Notes under the pieces: generated by a model
The model's database searches: none
The model's input: the letters and a program-made list of their open reading frames with translations, nothing else
What the model was told of the DNA's origin: nothing
Program-made: the position numbers and the translations under genes
Part shown: one piece after another, positions 24,260 to 34,800 of the stretch
Layout: each line of letters begins with the position of its first letter
How positions within the stretch are numbered: position 1 is the stretch's first letter
From: Rapana venosa
Taxonomy: Eukaryota; Mollusca; Gastropoda; Neogastropoda; Muricidae
Direction: 5' to 3'
Assembly (NCBI GenBank): GCA_028751875.1
Contig: CM054138.1
Coordinates: forward strand, 36,348,773 to 36,412,772
Length of the DNA: 64,000 bases

Positions 24260-24498
24260 TTCGAGGATAATGGAATAAACACTCATGTGCTTTTAAATTT
24301 TGTTCGAGTCCCCGTGTGTATGCAATTTTGTAAATGTTGTCATCCGTTCCCACCGGCACACAATGGCCTACTCTTCCGAAAAGCGGAACGGGTTTTAACA
24401 TGTGCGCAAAATGTTCTGCGTGCGTTCGCACATGGGACCTCGGTTTATAGTCTCAGTGGAGTCGGCACTGATGTTAACTCCAGAGGAAAAATCCTTAA
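24260..24498 (-). mobile_element. SINE-1 copy
   Basis: On the minus strand it reads from the body block (GTTAACATCAGTGCCGACTC) through TATAAACCGAGG, GCGCACATG, CCATTGTGTGCCGGTGGGAA and the tail TTATCCTCGAAAT. The tRNA-like head is missing. A GT run (24507-24534) follows. Confidence 0.85.
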
Positions 24499-24534
24499 TC
24501 CGTGCTTTGTGTGTGTGTGTGTGTGTGTGTGTGT

Positions 24535-25135
24535 TTAGGGGGGATGAAGATTAAGAAGAGCAGACTGTAGGACTGAAGTGAAGGGCGGAGGAGACAAGCG
24601 TAGTGTTAGGGTTGAAGGATATCGGATTGTTTTATTTGTATTTATTTATTCTGTTATTTCGAGGATAATTGAATAAGCACCCATGTGCTTTTTTTATATC
24701 CAGTCCCTGTGTGTGTGCAGTTTTGTAAATTTTGACATCTGTTCACAATGGCCTACTCTTCTGAAAAGCGGAACAGGTTCTAGCGTGTGCGCAAGTTTGT
24801 AGGACTTAGGTGCCTGGAGGATGGGAGAGGGAAGGAGGTTAAGATAATAGCGGTGGATGGAGAACAGACACTATAAGACTTGATCGTGTGGGGGAGGGAA
24901 GGAGGGTGAGGTGATGAGGGTAGTAGGAGAACAGACTGTTGAACTTTTGCCTCTTGTGGTGAGGGGGGAGGGGGGGGGGGGCTGGGTGGAGATAAGGGTG
25001 GAGGGATAGGGAAAGGAAGGAGGGGACGATAAGGTGAAGGGAGAACAAACTGTAGGATTTCAGTGTGTGTGTGTGTGTAGGGGGATGAGAAGATGGTAAA
25101 GGTGGAGGAAGAACAAACAGTAGGACTGCCAGCCA
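24535..25135. repeat. Degenerate purine-rich tandem repeat
   Basis: A core resembling GAACAGACTGTAGGACTT recurs at about 24556, 24861, 24928, 25042 and 25110, with GT runs and GGGGA/GAGG-rich spacers of varying length between copies. A SINE-1 fragment interrupts it at 24643-24795. The array is strongly purine-biased on the plus strand. Confidence 0.6.
24643..24795 (-). mobile_element. SINE-1 3' fragment
   Basis: It carries the conserved tail and the CAATGGCCTACTCTT, AAAAGCGGAACAGGTT and TGTGCGCAAG blocks of SINE-1, then stops; the 5' half is absent. Confidence 0.8.
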
Positions 25136-27115
25136 TTCAAAAGGGCGATAGCAGTGAACTTGTATTGTCAAGATTAGATGGCACATTTCTACTGAAGAAA
25201 TCTTAGAACCAATAATTATTGTAGATTTGGCATTGTCGCATTATTTTTGCTCTTCTTCCTGTTGGAGCTGAGCGCACATGGACCACCAAAGACACTGAAA
25301 TTAGTGCAGCCAGGCTGTAAACATGTGGAAGTACTTGTTTTTGTTTGAGATTGATTATCAATGTTCATAGAAATCATTATTATCTTTAACACAGTTCGGT
25401 ACAGTAATTTTTTTTAACATGTTCCCAAACTGCTTTTTCCTACGCACAGAATGAAAACAGACCTGCTGAAATACAACTTTTATGATTGCAATTTTATCAG
25501 TGAGCATGAACTCCTGGTTTAAGGATCCAATGTTAAGCAAAATCCAAAACACCTTAAACATTAGAGGCAGAAAAGATAGTTTCAAAATAGAATTTTGAGC
25601 AAATCAAGAGCTAAACAAGTTTTAGCACTTTAAATTGGTTACTAGTTTGTGAGTGAATGACTTTAGCCCGCTTGTTTATTGAAAAATTAAAAAAAGAAAT
25701 CTAGTTGTTTTGAAGCTAACTTTTATTTTCAGCAGTACAGTCATCTAAACTTTAATTTGTGTAGTCCAATATACTTTAATTAATTTAGAATCTAATTAAT
25801 TTTAATTCGATAGATTTTAACTGTTCAGTGCTCACCATGAAAAGTTAATGCGGAAGTTGTACACATAACAGTGAACTTTCGTTTTCTTGAGAAGAAGATC
25901 TACTTCCTGCAATTTTACCGTCTGGAGAAAAGATGATAGGATGACGCAGAACATGAATTAATCGTTAACTCGGAGGCATTATCTTGTTTTCTGCGGTGTT
26001 TCATGGACGATGATGTGCAATGCACTTACTGAACAGCTTAACAAGGTAAAATATTTGTGTATGAAGAAGACAGTTTACAAGCTTATATAACAGTTGTGGT
26101 AGACTTGATCAAGTCAACTAGCCAAGCGAGTGACACCATTAGTCTACTACATTTGTGACTATGATAGTTTATCATCATTGTTATCACTGATCAGATCAAC
26201 ATAATGATAATACTAGTATCATAATGGTACTTCGACATGGTTACTTATTTGATCTCTCATCAGTTAGTGATGTCATCACTTGCTGTGGTCACTTTCCTGA
26301 CATAAATTTATTGTCTAGTCTGGACTCTTCCTGAGATTTCTACACAGACACTTGAGAATGGAAGTGGATTTTTGTTGTTGTTTTGTTTTGTTTTTGTTTT
26401 GGTCTGTTGATGAATAAAACACCAAACCTGTCACATTCCTTTCCTCATCAGCTCTCCATCTACCACCACCACCTTTCCTTCATCTCCAACTCTCCAGCCA
26501 AACTCTACAGTCAGGTTCACAATTAATAAAATATTAAAATGAATTTGCAAGCACATCTTTGAAGCTTGACTTATCAGAGATTCTGTTTAGTATCTATATT
26601 CTGATCACTTGTGTAGCAAAAAGGTGTTGGGTATGTGTGTGTGTGTGTGTGTGTGTGACACTTCATGCATGGTAAATGTTAAGTTTAACAGTGCCACATT
26701 TGTGAAAAACTTAATACTTCTAGATCTAGAAAGGATTATCTACTAATGCGTTTGAGCAATATCATTCCATATGTGATATGATCCGATAGCAAACAATGAA
26801 ATGAAACTGAGACACTTTAAAAGGAAATTACAATTGAAATAATCCCTGTTAAGAAAAAAAGAAATTTAAGTAAAATAAAACCCAACCCCCCCCAAAAAAA
26901 AACCCCAAGCGAAAGCAAAACAAGACTTACCTCTTTTGGACAAAATTGTTATAGTGAAAGTCCCAATATGATACATAACAATTAACATTGACAAAATAAC
27001 CTATGTAAATAACAGACAGACAGACTCTGAGAAATGCACACACACACCACTAAATAAAAGTTTGACTTTGACTTTCACTCACACACACATGCGCGCACCG
27101 TACACACACACACAC
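25136..27115. other. Noncoding sequence, no gene recognised
   Basis: AT-rich, apparently single-copy sequence without a supported reading frame. It holds a GT run (26634-26657) and a CT/CA-rich stretch (26440-26515). I see no repeat shared with other parts of the window. Confidence 0.5.
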
Positions 27116-27132
27116 ACATACACATACACACG

Positions 27133-27187
<55 letters not shown>
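27133..27187. repeat. CA microsatellite
   Basis: Uninterrupted (CA)n of about 55 bp, preceded by shorter CA-rich runs from 27040. Confidence 0.95.
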
Positions 27188-27190
<3 letters not shown>

Positions 27191-27255
27191 GTATGAATTC
27201 ATGTACACACAATTTCAGAAATAACAAAACCAACAAAAACCACCTAGAGACAATG

Positions 27256-27547
27256 TGGGACAGGATAGCTCAGTGGTCAGAGCACTCACTTTCCCCTGCA
27301 AGGTTAAGCAGCGTCAAGCATGGTTACCACTTGGATGGGTGACAGTTTGTACGCCTTGGTTTCAGTACAGTCCCCCAGTTTACCCAGCTGTAAATGGGTA
27401 CCTGCCTCTTTAGGGTCAGGGAAGATAAAGCAGCAAGCGAGAGGAGATGGGTCCTGCCCTCACTATGCTGGCCCCTTGAGAAGTTCAGGTCTCTGATGCC
27501 TCACTCCCATTTGACCACATAGGTTATGGGACACCTTTACCTTTTAC
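27256..27547 (+). mobile_element. SINE-2, best-preserved copy (tRNA-like head plus 5S-rRNA-like block)
   Basis: The head GGATAGCTCAGTGGTCAGAG matches a tRNA D-arm/A-box. About 40 bp later comes GTTAAGCAGCGTC, then GGTTACCACTTGGATGGGTG, which follow the internal promoter region of eukaryotic 5S rRNA (TAAGCAACGTC and GGTTAGTACTTGGATGGG). The body has CAGCTGTAAATGGGTACCTG, TTAGGGTCAGGGAAG and GAGATGGGTCCTGCC, and it ends in GGACACCTTTACCTTTT. Other copies: 8032 (+), 36375 (-), 58322 (-). Confidence 0.85.
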
Positions 27548-27574
27548 TAGTTTATTTGTTTATTTAATTTTAAT

Positions 27575-27906
27575 TTTATTTTATTCTTTTATATCGAGGA
27601 TAATGGAATAAGCACTTAAGTGCTTTTTTTTACATCTGTGTATGCGGTTTTGTCAATTTTGTCATCTGTTCCCACCGGCACACAATGGCCTACTCTTATG
27701 AAAAGCAGAACAGGATTTAACATGTGCGCAAGATGTTCTGCATGCATTCGCACACAGGGCCTCGGTTTATAGTCTCATCCGAAGGACTTTTGGGGAGAGT
27801 GGAGTCTGATGTTAACTCCAGGGGAAATTATCCCCTTGAACAGGAATTGAACCCGGGTCGTCAGATTGCGAGTGCAATGTTCTAACCACTAGGCTGTCCC
27901 GTCCCC
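27575..27906 (-). mobile_element. SINE-1, full-length copy
   Basis: On the minus strand a tRNA-like head reads GGGACAGCCTAGTGGTTAGA (A-box) and CCGGGTTCAATTCC (B-box). It is followed by the GGAGTTAACATCAGACTCC block, TATAAACCGAGG, the CATTGTGTGCCGGTGGGAAC block and the tail CCATTATCCTCGATATAAAA with an AT-rich end. It lies tail to tail with the SINE-2 at 27256. Confidence 0.9.
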
Positions 27907-28140
27907 CTGAGACAATGTGTGTGTGTGTATGTGTGTGTATTATACACTAAATGTATGTTTATTTATATATTTGTTTTATTTTTTTTATTCTTATACTAGA
28001 ATACAAGTGTGTATGTGTGCGCGTGCGTGCGTGCAAGAGCGAGCAGAGAAGACACTAACCTTCTGTGAAGTTCCTGTACTGCTGTTCTCACTCTGCTGAT
28101 CTCAATCTCTCATTCCAGCCATACCCAGGCTCATGTCACA

Positions 28141-28230
28141 TCCTGATGGACAGCATAGCCGAGTGGTTAAGGCCATTTGACTTCAATCCTATTATCCTAG
28201 AAGTTGTGGGTTCAAACTTCGATATGGGTT
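28141..28230 (+). pseudogene. tRNA-like sequence (pseudo-tRNA or SINE head)
   Basis: ATAGCCGAGTGGTTAAGGCC resembles the D-arm of Ser/Leu tRNAs, and GTGGGTTCAAACTTC about 45 bp later resembles a T-arm. The acceptor arms do not pair convincingly (GACAGCA against ATATGGG), so I do not call a functional tRNA. Confidence 0.45.
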
Positions 28231-28520
28231 TATTTTCTCTCTATTTTGTTTGTTTCCTTCTTTTTATTATTTTGAAAGAATTGTTTTGGTTTTTCTCTGT
28301 CTGTTTTTCCTTTAGATGGTCTTTGAAATATGTATGTTTGCATATCAGTTTTGAGAATTTTTCTTGGGATATTTGTTCATTTTGGCCATTCTTTTTTTCA
28401 GATATCAACCATCTCCTGACAGCTCATGCTTTGTTGAGAATGTAGTCACCAAAGGAAACTCATGTCAGCTGATTAGTGCTGGTTCACAGAGGTCTGTCTG
28501 ACGAGTCAACACTTTCTGAT

Positions 28521-28837
28521 ATGTCTTTGTCAGTGCTCCGCCATTGTCACAAGATGGTGTGTCGTCGGAAAAAAACTGTTATCACGGGACTCCTCATCTG
28601 TTTCATTCTGTATGGAGCTGTGCAGGTGAAGCATTTTCAGGAGGAGTACAGTCCCTTACAGGAACTCTCCAGTGCAGAAAGTGAGGCCCAAAGACTGCTG
28701 AAGTTTCTGACATCATATCACTATCAGTGTAATTCAACATTGCATAGTACGAACATTTCAGACTGGGCCATTTGCATTGAGCAGGATATAGGAATAAACC
28801 CAGACCCCATGGTGGCTAAAACAGCATACTCTATAGG
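28521..28837 (+). CDS. Exon 1 of the METTL24-like gene
   Basis: Encodes residues 1-106: N-terminal tail, signal anchor, stem and the first conserved C-I-E-x-D-x-G-I-N-P segment. The donor GTAAGT starts at 28838 and the phase is 2. The start is the first in-frame ATG after the stop at 28470. The transcription start and any 5' noncoding exon are not determined. Confidence 0.78.
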
Positions 28838-31800
28838 GTAAGTTGATGAGAGAAAGTGGCAGTGAGAATGACCATTAAATGTGTGTAACAAGCTAATATA
28901 GAATTTAGAAAAGAAATGTGCATAATGCATGCATACTGTGTTGTGTTCATCATGCAAATGAAATATTAGGTAAAACTTGGACTATGAATGAAAAATGCAT
29001 TGCATTGTAATTCTAGGTGCTGATACATATTCATTAACCGTCTTGACCTCGATACAGCCGCAGCCGACAGTAACGGCGGCCGCCGCTAGATTCCAATACG
29101 ACCGCAGCCAACAGTTGGTGCTGCCCATGTGGATAGTACTTTTCCATCACACACAGACCTCGTGGTTTTCACACTATGTGTCTGAAAATTGGTGTGACGA
29201 TGCCAGGATGGTGTCAGAGGGTGCGGTGATAAATTTAGACCACTAACATGCGTGTAGTGGGGAGGGAAGGAAGAAATAACAGCCAGCGACTGGAACGCTT
29301 TTCAATGGTAGCAGCGTGGCGAAAACAATGGCATCTTTAGTAGCAGACGATTCATCTGATTAGCGATATGATTAATTGAATGTTATTGTCTTGGAAGTAG
29401 AAAACATGTGAACAAGAATTGTTAAGTGAGTCCGATATTAAACGCTTAGGAGGAAGAGGAGAAAGCAAATGCTGCAGTTAGCGAGAAGAGTGAGCCAGAA
29501 AATACGTGCTACATGGCACATTCCTGACCTGTGCTACACACACTGGCTGTGGAGAAATTTGACCTCCCGGCCAGTCCATGGTATAGACGCCTGAAAACGT
29601 GATGCCTTTTGACTCTTTTCTCATTATTACCACACTTTTGCTTTGAAATTGCAATGGCAGAAACAAACAGATATGCCGATAACGATAATAACAAGAAGGA
29701 AAATAAAATAGGTCTCCGGTCTGCCAAGGTTCGATAGTGCGACAGCAATGGGTACACCCCCCAACATCCATAATTGTGCTTTTTTGTGATGGCATTGACC
29801 CTGTGCAACCACTACGACTACTTTAGAGACTACCAACATAAAATTTTGTACGGTTACAGAAGTTCTGTGTTGTTTCGAATTTGATCACAACCTGTGCTGT
29901 GACACTGGTGACACAGTGTGACAGTATGTAACAAATAATACACTTCTGACACTTAACAAACATTGGAGCACAACAGATATGAACTGCAGTATAAATGGTC
30001 ACATGTCGATTGAATATGATTTGTTTTTCAAAAGAAAAAATAGTTTAAAACTTCTGTCTCTCTCGGACATACCCATAATACAACAGTGCTAAGGGGACAT
30101 TGTGTGACACATCCTTGAAGTACTATTGCACATAGCCATTGGTAAACACATCAGCTGGGTATCAGTTCCTTATTCGACACTAACAATAACATGCATGAAT
30201 TGTAATTGCCCTTTATGGGATGATTAAAGTGTTTTTGACTTGACTTGACTTGAACTATTGTCGAATCCATGCAGGATTTGCGTTTATATCATAATATACC
30301 TATACTTTTACCTGTGAATTGGTGTGACAAATAAGGGACATTGACAAGAATCTGGTGACCAGACACATTAAACTCGCACCTAAATGCAAGTACAAAGATC
30401 ATACCTAGCTGCATGTGTGACAAAATTTCAGCTTTGATAGTTGTCATGCACACCACAATTGTCTTAGGGAGTAAAGTAAGTCAGTTGGGGGTAGGAACAC
30501 CTGATCAAAGAATTCAAAATCTACAGGCAGTTTAGCCCTGTAGAATCCAACAACAAGAGGGTTAAAATCCTCTTGTTAAATTCTGCAGAGCTAAATTGCC
30601 TGTAGATTTTGAATTCTTTGAAGGTTTTCTACCCCCAAAGTGACTTTCTTTTCTCCTCAGACAAGTTTGTGTGCGAATGACAAGCCTTTGAACGAAATTT
30701 TATTACAGACTAGATTTATACTTGCATTTCTAAGCAAGTTTGCATATCTAGTCATCATATGTCTTGTCATTGTCACCTACTGTCACTAGTGTCACAGGTA
30801 AATATATAGAATATGTCATACCATGCGGTTGGAATGGGGTCAAGAATATGTTTTCTTTGTCTGTCTCAGTGTCTGCCTCTTTTCCTCCTTCTTCTGTTCT
30901 TTCATGTGCTTAAGTCAAGATGTTTTTATGTCTTTATAAACATACAGATGTTTTTATCTGTTCAAGATAAAAACATAGTCGTTGTTGTTGTTATTGTTGT
31001 ATGTGTTCATATGCATGGGCATGTGTATGCATGTTTGCAACCATACTTGTATTTTAACTATAATCAAACCATCTCTATGAAAAAAATGTCCTTAAACACA
31101 TAAAATTAAAATGGGAAGATTTGGATTGCGCAGTCATTTTTTTCCATTGTAGACAAACTTTGCTGCAATTTTATGAACAAATATTACATCGATTAGGACC
31201 ACATTGTGCCAGTAATAAGATTTTTTTTAAAAAGAAAGAAAAGCTGCAGTGTTGTCTTATAGACTCAGATCAAAGTACTCTACATTTCACACTATTATTT
31301 TTTGCCATTCTCATTTTCATGCTCATAGTTCATAGATAATACCTCAGTTCTATTCAAGGTGACACAAGAGATGATGCAGAACATCTTGCGCACACGTTAA
31401 ATCCTGTTCCGCTTTTTGTAAGAGTAGGCCATTGTGTGCTGGTGGTAACAGATGACAGAATTTACAAAACTGCTTAAACAGGGGGACTGGATGTAAAAAA
31501 GCAAATAAGTGCTTATTCCATTATCCTCGATATAAAAGAATAAAATTAATTTTTTTTTTTAAATGCTACAAAAACTGTCATTTTCAGACCTTTACCCGAC
31601 TACAGCTTCGAAAGCTTGCTGTCACGGAACCTGTCTGTGCACCAGCTGATCTTCCTTCATGATGTACCCAGCATGACCCCACCGGCTCTCCTGAGGCTCA
31701 ACGCCACCATCTACCACACCACCATCATGCCCAACGACCCTGCCGACTTTGGCCGCAACTCATTTGACATGCAGACCATCAACAGCGTCATGTCCAAGCT

Positions 31801-34800
31801 GGGCCATCGTCAGGTGGACATTTTGAAGCTGGAGAGTGTGCAGGACATGGCTCACTCCTATGAGGTGCTCTACTTCATGGTAAAGGATGGAATCCTGGCC
31901 CGCTTTCATCAGCTTCACATTATGATGGAGATTGGTGAGATAATTTTTACAAATTACACATCAACAGTGTATCAATGCCCCGAAATAAAAATGTTTTTGC
32001 AAGAGATGCTGAAAAATAAAGCAAATTTAGTACTTGTCTTTTGTATGTAGCTTGTGTAATATCTATAAATGAACTTATGTTTTAAAGAGTCTGATCTCAT
32101 TTTTTATTGTGTTGATGTATTTCTCTGCAGTTTTTGTTTATAAACTTGATATTGCTCTAGCATGTCTGTCAATATTTTACTGGTTTCTGAAATGAATTTG
32201 AAGTTGGAATGTGACATTTATTTTCAGAATCTATCACAGATTTGAAAATCTATTCTGATATAAAGTTACTAGGACTTTATGTAAGTAGTGCAAGAGAAGT
32301 TTTGATTTGTTCATCAAGCTTTGTGTTTTTGTTATTTGGTGTCTACAGTGGTAGCAGAAAACATCCGTTGTTGTGTAAAAAGAAACCTTACACTTTGATA
32401 CAGATTCTTGTAGAATATTACAAACCATTCATGTACACTTACAGTGGAATGTTAATCAGAAAAGGTGTTTACACATATAACAGTGTTTTGTTTCTTTGTA
32501 GAGCAGAGTAGAGTATTTAAATCAGCATTAGCAGTATAGTGCAAAACAGATGAAACAATGCTGTTTTTTTTACATCTGCATATTTACAAAGGCATAAACA
32601 TACACATGCTCACACACACACACACAAATTATTGAATGCATACACGTACATGTGGCTGCATGCATACACACAGTTAAATGTTCCAAGTATGTATGATCAG
32701 TACAAATAGTTGATACACTTTGGACAAGACACTTTGCTTCTTGCCCCTTTCCCTATTTTATTCTCATTCTTCACATAAGCACATACACACAAAAACATAT
32801 CGTGATCTGCTGACCTGGGTTCGAATCCTGTTCAAGAGGATTTTTCTCCCCTGGAGTCAAAAGTCCTTTAGATGAGACTATAAACCAAGGTCCCATGTGC
32901 AAACACTCTCAGAACATCTTGCATACCCATTAAAACCTGTTTCACTTTTTGGAAGTGTAGGCCATTGTGTGCTGGTGGGAAGGGAAGACAAAATTTACAC
33001 AACTGCAGGCACACAGGGACTAGTTGTAAAAAAGCACACAAGTCCTTATTCCATTATCCTCAAAATAAAAGAATAAAATAAATAAATAAATAAAATAAAA
33101 CAGATATGACCACACAACACAGTTATGCTTCAAAACACAGATAGGATATATGTGTTTTCTTTCACTGGATTTATACATGTGTGTGCAGATAAAATTGATG
33201 ATAACTACCTGTATGGCTGGTACAAGACATTGTACACCCTGTTCACCACTGCAGGCTTCCGTTTGTACCACACTTCCTCTTCCAACCCCTTGTGTCTGCA
33301 GGTCACCATGATGGAGTCATGTCGATATTTTATGTCCTGGGTTCGGAACCCTGGGCCCAGGACTTTTGTACTCTACCCACCTGCTATAGATGGTTTGTTA
33401 TAGGTTTTTTTTTATGTGTATATTACAGAAATGCAAGAGTATTTGTTTGATTTAGCCTAGACACATTGCAAGTAAGTAACAGAGCAGAAAGAGGCTTTTA
33501 TTTGGTTCATGACTCGGTAGAAGATTATTGTCTGAACTGGTGAGACCTCCGCCTTAAGTGTGCATTTTATCCACAGAAATTTACTGTATGAAAGCTGTTA
33601 TGCTACGTTTGTAGATGTTTGAAATGAATGACTTTGTGAAGATGTGTTGTTTATTCTTTTGTCTTTTAGTAGAGTGTGGTGGGGTGGATGTGAGGAGTTC
33701 TCAGACAGTAAAACAACAGTCATTACTTCCACCAATCAGGGCTGTAGCTATGTCACAGAGAAAGTATCGTTAACCTTAGTGCAATGTGTTCATAGGCCTG
33801 TATGTTTTTCTGTGTATATTGTTCACCCATTAGGGAGGCACCGTGGTCGAGTGGTTTAGGCGGTCAACTCGTGATCCAGAGGTCGCGGGTTCGATCCCCG
33901 CTCGGCTCGGTGTTGTGTCCTTGGGAAAGACACTTTACTCCTATTTTCCTCACTCCACCCAGGTGTACAAGTGGGTACCAGCTCTGCTGGGGAAGTATCT
34001 GGCGACAGACTAGCGTCCTGTCACAGGGGTGGTGAAAAACCATCAGTTCGCTTAACGCTACAGAAACCAGGATAAGCTCCGGCTCTATGGGCCTTCTGGC
34101 TCGAAAGAACATACTTGTTCACCCATATCATGATACCCTTGGTCTTTCCCCCTTCTTCATCATCCTTTCTTTAGTTTTGTTCTCTCCCAACACTGCTATC
34201 ATGCTTATAAGTGTGGAGGTTTTTATGTACTGTGAATCATTCAATCATTCATTCATTCATTATTCAAAAACATTAATAGGCTGTGTCATCTGTCAGGATC
34301 TGAAGGCTTTGAGGTTCAACGGCTGGAGGCCCTTTTGGAGGGGAGAGAACAGTCAGAGGATGATGTCATACCCACTCACCTCTCCTCCTCCACCACCCTG
34401 CACCTTGCCCGCTCTGTCGTCATGACTCGCTCAGAAAATTGCTTCATCTTTGTCTTCAAGTCAGTCGTATAGCTGAGTTGGTGTGCAGGATGTGTGGGTG
34501 TTTGTGTGCAGGATGTGTTTGTGTGCATGCAAGCATGCATGCATGCGTGTGTGTCTGTGTATGTTAGTGTATGTCTGTGTGTTCTTTTTTTTTCTTTCTT
34601 TTTTTTTTTTGGATAATGGAATAAGCACTTATGTGCTTTTTTACATCCAGGCCCCATGTGTATGTGGTTTTGTAAATTTTGTCATCCATTCCCACTGGCA
34701 CACAATGGTCTGCTCTTCCAAAAACAAAACAGGTTTAAATGTGTGTGCAAGTCAAGTCGGGTCAAGTCAAATGTTTATTTCCCACAAGATGTTCTGTGTG

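Noticed and set aside
28141..28230. Functional Ser/Leu tRNA gene
   Set aside because: The D-arm and T-arm resemble tRNA, but the acceptor stem does not pair and the T-arm is imperfect; a SINE head is more likely.
28065..28445. 126-residue hydrophobic reading frame just upstream of exon 1
   Set aside because: It overlaps the tRNA-like repeat, has low-complexity T-rich codons and no family signature.
33864..34112. 82-residue frame also seen at 23596-23886
   Set aside because: It is conserved only because both loci carry the same SINE-3; it is not a gene.
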